A DNA stretch of 64,000 nucleotides from Pseudokineococcus lusitanus (GTDB lineage Bacteria; Actinomycetota; Actinomycetes; Actinomycetales; Quadrisphaeraceae), in contig NZ_RJKN01000001.1 of NCBI RefSeq assembly GCF_003751265.1, positions 620,001 to 684,000 on the forward strand. Reading direction: 5' to 3'. Position 1 is the first letter of the stretch; each line of letters starts with the position of its first letter. The position numbers and the translations under genes were made by a program. Under the pieces are notes generated by a model. The model saw only the letters and a list, made by a program, of their open reading frames with translations. It was not told the origin of the DNA and made no database searches. Below are positions 23,684 through 32,821 of this stretch, in pieces.

Positions 23684-23767
23684 GCGGACGTGGTGGAACT
23701 GGCAGACACGCGAGGTTTAGGTCCTCGTGCCCGAGAGGGTGTGCGGGTTCGAGCCCCGCCGTCCGCA
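23684..23767 (+). tRNA. tRNA-Leu (anticodon UAG)
   Basis: Acceptor arms GCGGACG (23684-23690) and CGTCCGC (23760-23766) pair fully with discriminator A at 23767. The anticodon stem CGAGG/CCTCG encloses TTTAGGT, giving anticodon TAG (23718-23720), which reads CUA. A long variable arm (TGCCCGAGAGGGTG) shows the class II form, as expected for leucine. GGTTCGAGCC forms the T arm. CCA is not encoded. Confidence 0.97.
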
Positions 23768-23774
23768 CGCACGG

Positions 23775-23812
23775 CGACGGCCCCGCCCCCCGCGAGGGGG
23801 ACGGGGCCGTCG
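23775..23812. terminator. Terminator shared by tRNA-Leu and the FAS1 gene
   Basis: An 11-bp perfect stem (CGACGGCCCCG and its complement) with an additional 5-bp inner C/G stem lies 7 nt after the tRNA and 28 nt beyond the convergent FAS1 stop codon. Confidence 0.85.
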
Positions 23813-23840
23813 GTGGTGCCGGTGGTGCGGGGCGCGAGGG

Positions 23841-24566
23841 TCAGGCCGCCGGCGGCATGAGGACGCCGTCGATGAGGTAGACCGTCGCGTTGGCCGTCTG
23901 GACGCCGCCGCAGATGACGTTCGCCGGCGTCTCGGCGCCGCTCTCGACGGTGATCGAGTCGCCGCTGCCCGAGACCGTGAGGTCCTGGCCCTCGAGCGTC
24001 GTGTAGGTGCCGTCGGGGGCCGAGGGGTCGACCGTCTCGCCGACCACGTGGAAGGTGAGGACCGAGGCCAGCGTGTCCGCGCCCTCCGGCGTCTGCAGGA
24101 GCTCGAGCGTGGCCGGGTCGAGCGCCGCGAAGGCGTCGTCGACGGGCGCGAAGACGGTGATGCCCGAGGCGGCGTCGAGGTCGCCCGTCAGGTCGACGTC
24201 CGGGTTGAGCTGGCCGGAGACGGCCGCCGTCAGCTGGGTGAGCAGCGGGTTGTTGCTCGCCGCCACCGTGACCGTGTCCTGCGCCATCCCGGAGACCGAG
24301 CCGGCGCCGTCCGGCACCGCGGCGGCGTAGTCCTCGCAGCCCGGGCCGACGAGGTTCGCCGCCGGGTCCATGTCGCCGCCCATGGCGTCGTCGGAGGGGC
24401 TCTCCGAGGGCGTCTCCATGGGCATCTCCTCGGTGGGGGCCGAGGCCGAGCCGTCGGGGGTGGCGTCCGGCGTGCCGCCGGTCGGCTGCTCGCCGCCGCA
24501 GGCCGCGAGGGTCAGGACGAGGGCCGAGGTGGCGCCGAGGGTGACGAGGGTGCGCGAGCGCTTCAT
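23841..24566 (-). CDS. FAS1 (fasciclin) domain lipoprotein, MPT83/MPB70-like
   Basis: A 241-residue protein from the ATG at 24566 (behind GGAGG). Residues 1-23 are a lipoprotein signal ending LTLAAC; Cys23 is the lipidation site. Residues about 25-75 are a Thr/Ser/Pro/Glu linker. The FAS1 domain (about 95-240) shows the H1 motif [11 protein letters not shown], the H box TFHVVGE and the end motif [11 protein letters not shown]. Relatives of MPT83 and MPB70 are cell-surface proteins regulated by SigK in mycobacteria. It lies near a sulfite-oxidase-like gene in the same direction. Confidence 0.88.
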   Translation of the reverse strand: MKRSRTLVTLGATSALVLTLAACGGEQPTGGTPDATPDGSASAPTEEMPMETPSESPSDDAMGGDMDPAANLVGPGCEDYAAAVPDGAGSVSGMAQDTVTVAASNNPLLTQLTAAVSGQLNPDVDLTGDLDAASGITVFAPVDDAFAALDPATLELLQTPEGADTLASVLTFHVVGETVDPSAPDGTYTTLEGQDLTVSGSGDSITVESGAETPANVICGGVQTANATVYLIDGVLMPPAA

Positions 24567-24696
24567 GGTGGGTCCTCCGCTGTCTGGGGATCGTGCCCTG
24601 CCGGGCTGGTGCACGGGGTTCGGGTCCCGGCCGTCGGTGGATTGCCCTGCGGCAGTTCGTCACTCGACCGTGACCTGAGGTGGTGGTGACAGCACG

Positions 24697-24732
24697 GTGC
24701 CCCGGCGCGCGCTGCTGCGCACGCCGGGGCAC
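24697..24732 (-). terminator. Terminator beyond the molybdopterin oxidoreductase gene
   Basis: GTGCCCCGGCG and its complement form an 11-bp stem around a 14-nt loop that can pair further. It lies between the oxidoreductase stop and the FAS1 start, so the two same-direction genes are probably separate transcription units. The rest of the 265-nt gap shows no gene. Confidence 0.65.
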
Positions 24733-24831
24733 GGGTGGTGGTCGTCACAGCGCCCGGACGGCCCCTCTCGGGCGGTCCGCCGCCGGCCCGCGGCCCACCT
24801 CACCGGTGGTGGCCTCGAGCATCGTTGTGCC

Positions 24832-26439
24832 TCAGGTCGTCCCGGTGACGGTGATGCTGTGCCACCCGCTGGCGCCGTCGGGGATCGGGTCCGCCCGCTC
24901 CTCCGTCTGCACGACGCCGTCGCCGTCCGTCGCCCGGACGGTGAGGGTGTGGCGGCCCTCGGTCAGCTCGTAGGGGAAGCGCCACTGCACCCAGGTGTCG
25001 TCGTCGTAGCGCTCGCCCAGCTCGGCCTCGGCCCAGTCCCCGTCGTCGACGCGGACCTCGACCTTGGCGACGCCCCGGCCCTGCGCCCAGGCGGTGCCGC
25101 CGGCGACCGCGGCGCCCACCGCGGCCCGGGACAGCGGCGTGGGCACCTCGATCCGGCTCGCCGTCTTGATGACGCCGGTCTCGGACCAGCCGCGGTCGGT
25201 CCAGTAGGCGGTGCGGTCGGCGTACCGCGTCACCTCGAGGTCGACGACCCACTTGGTCGCCGAGACGAAGCCGTAGAGACCGGGGACGACCATCCGCACG
25301 GGGAAGCCGTGCTCGGTCGGCAGCGGCTGCCCGTCCATGCCGAAGGCCAGCAGCGCGCCCACCCCGGCGTCCGTGAGGGCGCCGAGCGGCGTGGACGCCG
25401 TCCACCCGTCGCTGCTCGTGGAGAGCACCATGTCGGCCCCGTCGACGGGCCGGGCGCGCTCGAGCAGGAGGTGCAGGGGCAGGCCGAGCCAGCGGGCGTT
25501 GCCGGCGAGCCGGCCCCCGACCTCGTTGGAGACGCAGGTGAGGGTCGTCCACTGCTCGACGAGGTCGCCGAGCTCGCCGCCGACGAGCTCGTCGTAGGTG
25601 ATCTCCACCTCCTCCTCGACCATGCCGTGGATCCGGAGGGTCCACGTGGCCGGGTCCACCTGCGGGACGCTGAGGGCCGTGTCGATCCGGTAGAAGTCCG
25701 CGACCGGCGTGCTCCAGGGGCCGACGCCCTCGACGCCGACGTCGACGCCCGCCGGCACCGGTGCCGCCGCGACGGCGGGGGCCGGCAGACGCAGGGCGGA
25801 CCGGGCGGCGGCGACGCCGCGGCTTGCGACGCCGAGGGCCCGGCCGCCCGCGAAGGCGACGCCGGCGATGGCCCCGGTGGCGCCGACCGCGGCGAGGAAG
25901 GCGCGGCGTCCGGCCCCGTCCGGGTCCTGGCCGCGCCGACCCGCCTCCTCGACGCGGCCGAGGCGCGCGACGAGGGCCCGCAGCGCAAGGACCCCGGCCA
26001 GCGCGCCGGCGGCGCTGGGGAGGACCGACAGCGGCGCGGCGTCGGGCCGGCTCAGGGCGGCGGCCACGCCGGCCGCGCCGAGGACGAGGACGACGAGGTC
26101 CCCGAGCACCTGGCGGCGTCGGGCGAGGAGCCCCGCCGCGGCGGCGAGGGCGCCGAGGACGAGGCCGATGCCCACGAAGAGCGCGACCTTGTCGTTCGTG
26201 CCGAAGAGGCTGATCGCGCCCTCCTTGAGCCACGCCGGCGTGACGTCGACGAAGGCGGCGCCGACGGCGAGCACGGGCGCGGCGGTGGGGGCGACGAGCC
26301 CGGCCACCACCTCGGCGACGCCGAGCGTGAGCGCCGCGGACGCGAGTCCGGCCAGCGCGGCGAGCAGGCCCGCGCCCGGCCCGCGGCGGCGCCCGGGGGC
26401 GGCCTCGGGGCGGGTGGTCCTCGGTGCGACGGTGCTCAT
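24832..26439 (-). CDS. Membrane-bound sulfite-oxidase-like molybdopterin oxidoreductase
   Basis: A 535-residue protein; ATG start after GGAGG. The first 160 residues hold four or five spans. RRAFLAAVG (about 179-187) followed by a hydrophobic run is a Tat-like motif that would place the catalytic part outside the membrane. The molybdopterin domain (about 230-425) contains the molybdenum-ligand Cys302 in TLTCVSNEVGG and the substrate region FPVRMVVPGLYGFVSATKWV. A C-terminal Ig-like dimerisation domain (about 430-535) completes the YedY/SUOX layout. No heme domain is seen. The true substrate, perhaps methionine sulfoxide or sulfite, is unknown. Confidence 0.87.
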   Translation of the reverse strand: MSTVAPRTTRPEAAPGRRRGPGAGLLAALAGLASAALTLGVAEVVAGLVAPTAAPVLAVGAAFVDVTPAWLKEGAISLFGTNDKVALFVGIGLVLGALAAAAGLLARRRQVLGDLVVLVLGAAGVAAALSRPDAAPLSVLPSAAGALAGVLALRALVARLGRVEEAGRRGQDPDGAGRRAFLAAVGATGAIAGVAFAGGRALGVASRGVAAARSALRLPAPAVAAAPVPAGVDVGVEGVGPWSTPVADFYRIDTALSVPQVDPATWTLRIHGMVEEEVEITYDELVGGELGDLVEQWTTLTCVSNEVGGRLAGNARWLGLPLHLLLERARPVDGADMVLSTSSDGWTASTPLGALTDAGVGALLAFGMDGQPLPTEHGFPVRMVVPGLYGFVSATKWVVDLEVTRYADRTAYWTDRGWSETGVIKTASRIEVPTPLSRAAVGAAVAGGTAWAQGRGVAKVEVRVDDGDWAEAELGERYDDDTWVQWRFPYELTEGRHTLTVRATDGDGVVQTEERADPIPDGASGWHSITVTGTT

Positions 26440-26473
26440 GCCCCTCCTTCGTCCCCGGGCCCGCGACGGATGG

Positions 26474-27121
26474 TCACGGGGCGGCCGGACCGCCCGTCCG
26501 GGCGCCGGGCCCGGTGCCCGCGAGGTGCCCCGGCAGGACGGCCGCGAGCGCGCCGAAGGCCAGGGCGCGGTGCGACACCCGGTTCTTCTCCGCGGCGTCG
26601 AGCTCGGCCACCGTGCGCCCGTCGGGCAGCCGCAGCACCGGGTCGTAGCCGAAGCCGCCCGTGCCCCGGGGCTCGCGGGCGAGCACCCCCTCCAGCCGCC
26701 CGTGGTGCACGTCCTCGAGGCCGCCGGGAAGGACGAGCGCGGCCGCGCAGACGAAGGCGGCGCCGCGGGCCTCGTCCGGCACGTCGGCCAGCTGGGCGAG
26801 GAGCAGCGCGGTGTTCGCGTCGTCGTCGCCGTGCCGCCCGGACCATCGGGCGCTGAAGATGCCCGGTGCGCCGCCGAGGACGTCGACGGCCAGGCCCGAG
26901 TCGTCGGCGAGCGCGGGCAGGCCGGTGGCCGCGCAGGCGGCGCGGGCCTTGAGCAGCGCGTTGGCCGCGAAGGTGGTCCCGCTCTCGACGACGTCCGGGG
27001 TCGCGGGCAGGCGCGGGTGGTCCAGCGGCAGCAGCTCGAGGTCCGGCAGCGCCGCCCGCAGGAGGGCCTCGAGCTCGCGGGTCTTGCCGGCGTTGCGGGT
27101 GGCGAGGACCGCCGTCGTCAC
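26474..27121 (-). CDS. rdgB: RdgB/HAM1 non-canonical purine NTP pyrophosphatase
   Basis: A 215-residue protein that hydrolyses XTP, ITP and dITP to the monophosphates, keeping the nucleotide pool clean. The GTG at 27121 overlaps the rph stop as GTGA. The family signatures are present: [11 protein letters not shown] at the start (phosphate-binding lysine), [20 protein letters not shown] at about residues 71-90 with the metal-binding Asp pair, [10 protein letters not shown] (about 153-162) and [10 protein letters not shown] (about 179-188) for base recognition. The rph-rdgB order is typical of actinobacteria. Length is near the usual 195-210. Confidence 0.93.
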   Translation of the reverse strand: MTTAVLATRNAGKTRELEALLRAALPDLELLPLDHPRLPATPDVVESGTTFAANALLKARAACAATGLPALADDSGLAVDVLGGAPGIFSARWSGRHGDDDANTALLLAQLADVPDEARGAAFVCAAALVLPGGLEDVHHGRLEGVLAREPRGTGGFGYDPVLRLPDGRTVAELDAAEKNRVSHRALAFGALAAVLPGHLAGTGPGARTGGPAAP

Positions 27122-27912
27122 GCGGCACCCCCGGCGTCGGGCGCCAGGTCGGCCGTCGTCACCGTCGTCCCGCGCGGGGCCGCGAGGGCCGCGGCCTGCA
27201 GGCGGGTGAGGTCGGCGCAGCCGCCGAGCGCGAGGTCGAGGAGGGCGTCCAGCTCGGCGCGGTCGAAGGGCGTGCCCTCGGCGGTGCCCTGGACCTCGAC
27301 GAGCCGGCCGTCGCCCGTGGCGACGACGTTCATGTCCGTCCCGGCGGCGACGTCCTCGACGTAGTCGAGGTCGAGGACCGGCCGGCCGTCGACGATGCCG
27401 ACGCTCACTGCGGACACGTTGCCGCGCAGCGGGTCCCGCTTGACGATGCCCTGCTCGCGGGCCCACCCGACGGCCTCGGCCAGCGCCGTCCACGCGCCCG
27501 TGACGGCAGCGGTGCGGGTGCCGCCGTCGGCCTGGAGGACGTCGCAGTCGAGCACCACGGTGCTCTCCCCCAGCGCCCGGGTGTCGACGACGGCCCGCAG
27601 CGACCGCCCGACGAGGCGGGAGATCTCGTGCGTGCGCCCGCCGACCTTGCCGCGCACCGACTCCCGGTCGCTCCGGGTGCTCGTCGAGCGCGGGAGCATC
27701 GCGTACTCCGCGGTCACCCAGCCCTCGCCGGAGCCCTTGCGCCAGCGCGGCACGCCCTCGGTGAGGGAGGCCGTGCAGAGGACGCGGGTGTCGCCGAACT
27801 CGACGAGGACGCTGCCCTCCCCCGCGCGCTGCCAGCCGCGGGTCAGGCGCAGCGGGCGCATCCGGTCGGGGGCACGTCCGTCGTGGCGGGCCGGGGCCGT
27901 GGGGCTGCTCAT
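27118..27912 (-). CDS. rph: Ribonuclease PH
   Basis: A 264-residue phosphorolytic 3'-5' exoribonuclease that trims tRNA 3' tails. The N-terminus after a short extension reads [17 protein letters not shown], the classical start of the family. The phosphate-binding arginine region [20 protein letters not shown] and the catalytic stretch [20 protein letters not shown] are intact. The ATG is 6 nt behind TAGTCT, so the message seems leaderless. It is translationally linked to rdgB. Usual length is about 240 residues; the extra residues are at the ends. Confidence 0.94.
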   Translation of the reverse strand: MSSPTAPARHDGRAPDRMRPLRLTRGWQRAGEGSVLVEFGDTRVLCTASLTEGVPRWRKGSGEGWVTAEYAMLPRSTSTRSDRESVRGKVGGRTHEISRLVGRSLRAVVDTRALGESTVVLDCDVLQADGGTRTAAVTGAWTALAEAVGWAREQGIVKRDPLRGNVSAVSVGIVDGRPVLDLDYVEDVAAGTDMNVVATGDGRLVEVQGTAEGTPFDRAELDALLDLALGGCADLTRLQAAALAAPRGTTVTTADLAPDAGGAA

Positions 27913-27918
27913 GCCGCG

Positions 27919-27924
27919 AGACTA
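27919..27924 (-). promoter_or_regulatory. -10 element of the rph-rdgB operon
   Basis: TAGTCT on the minus strand ends 6 nt before the rph ATG, without a ribosome-binding site between them. Confidence 0.55.
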
Positions 27925-27964
27925 CGGCGCCCTCCCGCGCCCCTCCCGGGCCTCCGACGGCGGC

Positions 27965-28756
27965 TCAGACCTCGACGACCTGGCCCGGACGCACCACCTC
28001 GGCGGGCGGCGCGCCGCCCACGGCGACGGCCTCCGCGAGCGCGACGGCGGGGTCGTTCCACGGCGGCAGGTGGGTCAGCAGGAGACGGGCGGCCCCGGCG
28101 TCGCGCGCGACCTCGGCCGCGCGTCGTCCGGTGAGGTGGACGCCGCGCAGGTCGTCGCGTCCCTCGACGAAGGCGGCCTCGGCGAGCAGGACGTCCGCGC
28201 CGCGGGCCAGCTCGACGACGGCGTCGCACGCGTCCGTGTCCCCCGTGTAGACGAGCACCCGGCCCGTCGCGACCTCGGTGAGGCGGATGCCGTACGCCTC
28301 CACCGGGTGCAGCGCGGGCCCCACCTCGACCCGCCACGGCCCGAGCGCCACCGGCTCGTCCACGCGCCAGGGCCGGACGTCGAGCCGCCCGCCCAGCCCC
28401 TCGCCGACCTCGGCGCCGTAGGCCGCCGCGAGGTGCTCGGCCGTCCCGGCCGGACCGTGCACGGGCAGCCGGCCCGCCCCCGGCGGCCGGCGCGGGTCGT
28501 AGGCGCGGGCGACGTAGAGCCCGCAGAGGTCGAGGCAGTGGTCGGCGTGCAGGTGGGAGAGGAGGACGGCGTCGAGGGCGTGCAGGTCGGCGTGGCGCTG
28601 CAGCGGCCCCAGGGCCCCGCTGCCGAGGTCGAGCAGCACCCGCCACGGCCGCGTGCCGCCGCTCCCGTCCGGGCCGTCGGCCTCCACGAGGTAGCACGAC
28701 GCCGCCGAGCCCGGGCCGGGCACGGACCCCGAGCACCCGACGACCGTCAGCCGCAC
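27965..28756 (-). CDS. Metallo-beta-lactamase-fold phosphodiesterase (Rv1339-like)
   Basis: A 263-residue protein. The metal-binding motif HLHADH is at residues 68-73, and further ligands are in YTGDTDAC and THLPPW. The N-terminus MRLTVVGCSGSVPGPGSAAS is the hallmark of the actinobacterial group that includes Rv1339, reported to be an atypical cyclic-AMP phosphodiesterase; the fold is also shared with RNase Z. It lies between murI and rph, the conserved actinobacterial gene order. Substrate here is inferred from that family, not shown by the sequence. Confidence 0.82.
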   Translation of the reverse strand: MRLTVVGCSGSVPGPGSAASCYLVEADGPDGSGGTRPWRVLLDLGSGALGPLQRHADLHALDAVLLSHLHADHCLDLCGLYVARAYDPRRPPGAGRLPVHGPAGTAEHLAAAYGAEVGEGLGGRLDVRPWRVDEPVALGPWRVEVGPALHPVEAYGIRLTEVATGRVLVYTGDTDACDAVVELARGADVLLAEAAFVEGRDDLRGVHLTGRRAAEVARDAGAARLLLTHLPPWNDPAVALAEAVAVGGAPPAEVVRPGQVVEV

Positions 28757-28793
28757 GGCGTCGCCCCCGGGACCGGGCCGCCGCGGCGCGTGC

Positions 28794-29609
28794 TCACCGC
28801 GGGGCCGCCGCGAGGAGCCCCGCGCTCTCGGCGAGGGCCACCTCGGGTCCGAGGAAGCGGCGGGCCAGCGCCGTGAAGGTCTCGGGGTCCCCGGTCGTGA
28901 GGAAGCGGTGACGGGGCGGCGGGCCCCCGGCTGGCCGCTCGAGCCCCCGCTCGACGAGCGTGCGGTAGACCTCCTGCGCCGTCTCCTCGGCGCTGCTGAC
29001 GAGCACCACCTGCGGGCCCATGACGAGGGAGAGCACGCCCGTGAGCAGCGGGTAGTGCGTGCAGCCGAGCACGAGGACGTCGACCTCGGCCTCCTGCAGG
29101 GGCGCCAGCGCGCGGCGGGCCTCGGCCAGCAGGTCCGGCCCCGTCGTGACGCCCGCCTCGACGAACTCGACGAAGCGCGGCACGGCCTGCGTGCTGACCC
29201 GCAGCAGCGGCGCGGCGGCGAAGGCGTCCTCGTAGGCCCGCGAGGTGGCGGTGGCCTGCGTGCAGATGACGCCGACGCGGCCGGAGCGCGTCGTCGCCGA
29301 GGCGCGGCGGACGGCGGGCCGGATGACCTCGACCACCGGGACGTCGTAGCGCTCGCGCGCGTCGTGGAGGACGGCGGCGCTGGCGGAGTTGCAGGCGATG
29401 ACGAGCATCTTCACGCCGCGGTCGACCATCTCGTCGAGGCACTCGAGGGCGTACCGGCGCACCTCGGCGATGGGCCGCGGGCCGTACGGCTGGCGCGCCG
29501 TGTCGCCGACGTAGAGGACCGCCTCGTCGGGGAGCTGGTCGAGCACGGCGCGGGCCACGGTGAGGCCGCCGAAGCCGGAGTCGAAGATGCCGATCGGGTC
29601 GTCCGCCAC
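28794..29609 (-). CDS. murI: Glutamate racemase
   Basis: A 271-residue enzyme that makes D-glutamate for peptidoglycan. The N-terminal [16 protein letters not shown] is diagnostic. The two catalytic cysteines are Cys73 in IACNSASA and Cys183 in LGCTHYPL, with His185 beside the second, so both acid/base residues are present. The GTG start is 7 nt behind TACGCT, suggesting a leaderless message. The end of the protein (about 255-271) is a short extension. Confidence 0.95.
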   Translation of the reverse strand: MADDPIGIFDSGFGGLTVARAVLDQLPDEAVLYVGDTARQPYGPRPIAEVRRYALECLDEMVDRGVKMLVIACNSASAAVLHDARERYDVPVVEVIRPAVRRASATTRSGRVGVICTQATATSRAYEDAFAAAPLLRVSTQAVPRFVEFVEAGVTTGPDLLAEARRALAPLQEAEVDVLVLGCTHYPLLTGVLSLVMGPQVVLVSSAEETAQEVYRTLVERGLERPAGGPPPRHRFLTTGDPETFTALARRFLGPEVALAESAGLLAAAPR

Positions 29610-29616
29610 GCGGGGC

Positions 29617-29622
29617 AGCGTA
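29617..29622 (-). promoter_or_regulatory. -10 element of murI
   Basis: TACGCT on the minus strand ends 7 nt before the murI GTG, with no ribosome-binding site between. Confidence 0.55.
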
Positions 29623-29700
29623 GGCGCGGGCGACGACGACGCCCCCGCCCGGCACGCCCCGGGAGGGGCCCGCGGACGTGCCGTTCGTCACGTCGTCCGG

Positions 29701-30330
29701 TCAGCCGCGTCCGGTCCCCCGCCCCCGCCGGCCCTCCGCGGGGAGGGCGTCGAGCAGGACGTCGGTGAGGCCCTCCTGCATCCACGTGAGGAAGTCGTAG
29801 ACGCCGGCCGTCCAGGCCACGGGGTCGTCCGCGTCGGCCTCCTCGGCGCGCAGCGCCACGAGCGCCGCGTCGTCGTCGGTCTCGAGGCCCAGACGGGCCG
29901 CGAGGACGAGCCGCACGTCCGTGAGCGCCCGCACCCAGGCCTGCGCCTCGTGGTCGTCGAGCAGGAGGGGGGCCGGGCGCCGCAGGGTGGCCGCGGCCCG
30001 GCGCAGCCCCTGCTGCTTGCGGGCCGCGAGACCCTCCTGCGTGAAGCGGCGGAAGTCGGACGCCGCCTCGTCGTCGTCCGTGCTGGCCGGCGGCAGGAGC
30101 CGGGCGACGGCCGGGTCCTGCGGCGGCCCGGGCGGCTCGGCGGTCAGCTGGCGCTCGAGGGCGGCGAGCGGGTCGGCGGGGACGGCGCCGTCGGCCGCGT
30201 CCGGTCCGGCGCCGGCCGCCTCGTCGAGCATCCCGGCCACGTCCTCGAAGAGGCCCACGAGGAGCTCGACCTCGCCGGGCTCGAGGCCGGCGGTCACGCC
30301 GCGGCGGGTTCGGCGGAAGCGTCGGGCCAT
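29701..30330 (-). CDS. DUF2017 protein
   Basis: A 209-residue protein that starts MARRFRRTRRG, the basic opening of this actinobacterial family, and continues with LEPGEVELLVGLFEDVAGML. The middle is acidic and variable; residues about 130-200 (ARKQQGLRRAAATLRR to VYDFLTWMQEGLTDVLLDAL) are the conserved helices. The gene next to clpS is the standard arrangement, and the family has been associated with ClpS-dependent proteolysis by position only. Function unknown. Confidence 0.88.
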   Translation of the reverse strand: MARRFRRTRRGVTAGLEPGEVELLVGLFEDVAGMLDEAAGAGPDAADGAVPADPLAALERQLTAEPPGPPQDPAVARLLPPASTDDDEAASDFRRFTQEGLAARKQQGLRRAAATLRRPAPLLLDDHEAQAWVRALTDVRLVLAARLGLETDDDAALVALRAEEADADDPVAWTAGVYDFLTWMQEGLTDVLLDALPAEGRRGRGTGRG

Positions 30331-30390
30331 GGCGGCATCCTCCCCCGCGCGGGCGGGCGGCGTCGCCCCGCCCGCGGCGGGGGCGACCCC

Positions 30391-30729
30391 TCAGGAGTCG
30401 TGGGAGAAGGTCGCCCAGAGGCCGAACCCGTGCAGCGCCTCGACGTCGCGCTCCATCTCCTCCAGCGAGCCGCTGGAGACGACGGCCCGGCCCTTGGTGT
30501 GCACGTCCTGCATGAGCTCCTCGGCCCTGGCCCGCGGGTAGCCGAAGTAGCTCTGGAAGACGTAGGTGACGTACGACATGAGGTTGACCGGGTCGTTCCA
30601 CACGATGGTCACCCAGGGCTGCTCGGTGGCCGGCGCCTCGGCGGACGCGGGCCGCTCGGCCTCGACGGGCGCGGTGGTGACGACCCAGCCGGCGGTCGCC
30701 GCGGCCGCCCCGGCCCCTCGCGTGGTCAC
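30391..30729 (-). CDS. clpS: ATP-dependent Clp protease adaptor ClpS
   Basis: A 112-residue adaptor that binds N-degron substrates and delivers them to ClpC/ClpP. The GTG start is fixed by TACAGT 6 nt upstream. About 35 residues of flexible N-terminus are followed by the fold [20 protein letters not shown], where the NDPVN segment forms the binding pocket for the N-terminal residue, and by the HTKGRAVV turn and the closing [13 protein letters not shown]. The downstream gene is DUF2017. The length is that of actinobacterial ClpS. Confidence 0.93.
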   Translation of the reverse strand: MTTRGAGAAAATAGWVVTTAPVEAERPASAEAPATEQPWVTIVWNDPVNLMSYVTYVFQSYFGYPRARAEELMQDVHTKGRAVVSSGSLEEMERDVEALHGFGLWATFSHDS

Positions 30730-30735
30730 GCCGTC

Positions 30736-30741
30736 ACTGTA
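30736..30741 (-). promoter_or_regulatory. -10 element of clpS
   Basis: TACAGT on the minus strand ends 6 nt before the GTG, the clearest leaderless promoter in this cluster. Confidence 0.6.
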
Positions 30742-30840
30742 GGCGCGGCGCGGGACGACGCCCCCGCGCCGGGAGCCCGTCGCGGCGCCCGCCCGCGGTC
30801 GCGGCCGCCGGCGTCGCGGGCCGCTGCGGCGGGGCGGCCG

Positions 30841-30846
30841 TATGGT
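30841..30846 (+). promoter_or_regulatory. -10 element of pncB
   Basis: TATGGT ends 7 nt before the GTG at 30854. The ATG inside this hexamer (30842) is in frame with pncB but is more likely part of the promoter than the start codon. Confidence 0.55.
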
Positions 30847-30853
30847 CGCCGCC

Positions 30854-32182
30854 GTGGGCTCCGCCGCGCTGTACACCGACCGCTACGAGCTGACGATGCT
30901 GACGGCCGCGCTGGCCGACGGCACCGCGGACCGGCGGTGCGTCTTCGAGGTCTTCGCCCGCCGTCTGCCCGACGGCCGGCGCTACGGGGTCGTCGCCGGC
31001 ACCGGGCGGCTGCTCGAGCAGCTCGCCGACCTCCGCTTCGACGAGGACGACGTCGCCTGGCTGCAGGCCGAGGGGGTCGTCGACGCGCGGACGGCGGACC
31101 ACCTGCGCGGCTGGCGCTTCCGCGGGTCCGTGGAGGGCTACCCGGAGGGCGAGGTGTACGTCCCCGGCTCGCCGCTGCTCACGGTGCGCGGCACCTTCGC
31201 CGAGGCGGTGCTCCTCGAGACCCTCGTGCTGTCCGTCCTCAACCACGACAGCGCCGTGGCCGCGGCGGCCTCGCGCATGACGAGCGCCGCCGACGGCCGG
31301 CCCTGCCTGGAGATGGGGTCCCGCCGCACCCACGAGGAGGCGGCCGTCGCCGCGGCGCGGGCCGCGGCGGTCGCGGGCTTCTCGGCGACGTCGAACCTCG
31401 CGGCGGGCCGCCGCTACGGCATCCCGACCGTCGGCACGGCGGCGCACGCCTTCACCCTCCTCCACGACGACGAGGACGCCGCCTTCCGCTCGCAGCTCGC
31501 GGCGCAGGGGGCCGGGACGACGTTGCTCGTCGACACCTACGACGTCGAGGCGGCCGTCGCCCGGGCCGTGGCGCTGGCGGGGCCGGACCTCGGGGCCGTG
31601 CGGCTGGACTCCGGCGACCTCGGGGAGCTCGCCACCCAGGTGAGGGCGCAGCTCGACGCGCTCGGTGCCTCCCGGACGCGTGTCGTCGTCACGAGCGACC
31701 TCGACGAGTTCGCCGTCGCCGCCCTCGCCGCGGCGCCGGTCGACGGCTACGGCGTGGGCACGAGCCTCGTCACCGGCAGCGGCGCGCCGACGGCCGGGCT
31801 CGTCTACAAGCTCGTCGCCCGCGAGGACGCCTCGGGCGCGATGCGCGGCGTCGCCAAGGCCAGCCCCGGCAAGTCGACCGTCGCGGGCGCCAAACGCGCC
31901 TGGCGCGAGATGGACGGCGACGCGGCGGTCGCCGAGGTCCTCGTCGTCGAGGGGTCCGCGGCCGACGACGGCGCGCCCGTGCCCGGCGCCCGGCCGCTCC
32001 AGGTGCCGCTCGTCAGCGACGGCGTCGTCGTCGCCGGCGGCACCACGGGCGCCGACGGCGTGCGCCGCGCCGCGGCCCGCCACGAGGCCTCGCGCGCCGA
32101 GCTCCCCGCCCAGGCCCGCCGTCTCGGGCGCGGCGAGCCCTGCCTGCCGACCGAGGTGCGCAGCGCCGCGCCGTCCCGCTGA
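30854..32182 (+). CDS. pncB: Nicotinate phosphoribosyltransferase
   Basis: A 442-residue enzyme joining nicotinate to phosphoribosyl pyrophosphate, the entry step of the Preiss-Handler route to NAD. The GTG at 30854 gives the expected start [15 protein letters not shown]. Conserved parts are [19 protein letters not shown] with the active-site histidine region, [12 protein letters not shown] and the phosphate-binding [13 protein letters not shown] and [11 protein letters not shown]. It is followed after 32 nt by pncA, so nicotinamide deamidation and nicotinate capture are encoded together. It is divergent from clpS. Confidence 0.94.
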   Translation: MGSAALYTDRYELTMLTAALADGTADRRCVFEVFARRLPDGRRYGVVAGTGRLLEQLADLRFDEDDVAWLQAEGVVDARTADHLRGWRFRGSVEGYPEGEVYVPGSPLLTVRGTFAEAVLLETLVLSVLNHDSAVAAAASRMTSAADGRPCLEMGSRRTHEEAAVAAARAAAVAGFSATSNLAAGRRYGIPTVGTAAHAFTLLHDDEDAAFRSQLAAQGAGTTLLVDTYDVEAAVARAVALAGPDLGAVRLDSGDLGELATQVRAQLDALGASRTRVVVTSDLDEFAVAALAAAPVDGYGVGTSLVTGSGAPTAGLVYKLVAREDASGAMRGVAKASPGKSTVAGAKRAWREMDGDAAVAEVLVVEGSAADDGAPVPGARPLQVPLVSDGVVVAGGTTGADGVRRAAARHEASRAELPAQARRLGRGEPCLPTEVRSAAPSR

Positions 32183-32214
32183 CCCCGCCCCGTCCGCGCG
32201 CCCGAGGAGGACCC

Positions 32215-32817
32215 GTGACCACCACCGCCGAGACCGACGCCGCCGTCCCGCCTGCCCGGGCGCGCGCGCTCGTCGTCGTCGACGTCCAGGTCGACTTCTG
32301 CGAGGGCGGCTCGCTGGCCGTCGAGGGCGGTGCGGGCGTCGCCGCCGCCGTCACCCGCCACGCCCGCGAGCGCGCGGACGACTACGCCGCCGTGGTCGCC
32401 ACGCAGGACTGGCACGTGGACCCGGGGGACCACTTCAGCGACACCCCCGACTACGTCCGCAGCTGGCCGGTGCACTGCGTCGCCGGCACCGCGGGGGCGC
32501 AGGCGCACCCGGCGTTCGACCTCGGCGTCGCGCAGGAGGTGTTCCGCAAGGGCGCCTTCGAGGCCGCCTACTCCGGCTTCGAGGGCGCCGCCGAGGACGG
32601 CACGTCGCTCGCGGACTGGTTGCGGGAGAAGGCGGTCGGCGAGGTCGACGTGGTCGGCATCGCCACCGACCACTGCGTCCGGGCGACGGCGCTCGACGCG
32701 GCGGCCGCCGGCTTCGGGGTGCGCGTGCTCCTGCCGCTCGTCGCCGGGGTCTCCCCCGCGACGACGGAGGCCGCCCTGGCGGAGCTGCGGGCGGCCGGCG
32801 TCGAGCTCGTCGGCTGA
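32215..32817 (+). CDS. pncA: Nicotinamidase (isochorismatase family)
   Basis: A 200-residue enzyme converting nicotinamide to nicotinate and ammonia. The GTG lies 5 nt after GAGGAGG. The catalytic triad is Asp23 (VVDVQVDF), Lys112 (FRKGAF) and Cys154 (TDHCVRAT). The metal ligands Asp65, His67 and His73 are in TQDWHVDPGDHF. In tuberculosis bacteria this enzyme activates pyrazinamide. The gene works with upstream pncB. It stops 4 nt from the end of the convergent frameshifted gene. Confidence 0.94.
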   Translation: MTTTAETDAAVPPARARALVVVDVQVDFCEGGSLAVEGGAGVAAAVTRHARERADDYAAVVATQDWHVDPGDHFSDTPDYVRSWPVHCVAGTAGAQAHPAFDLGVAQEVFRKGAFEAAYSGFEGAAEDGTSLADWLREKAVGEVDVVGIATDHCVRATALDAAAAGFGVRVLLPLVAGVSPATTEAALAELRAAGVELVG

Positions 32818-32821
32818 CGCC

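Noticed and set aside
30734-32083. Minus-strand frame opposite pncB
   Set aside because: pncB is certain and the opposing frame is low in complexity.
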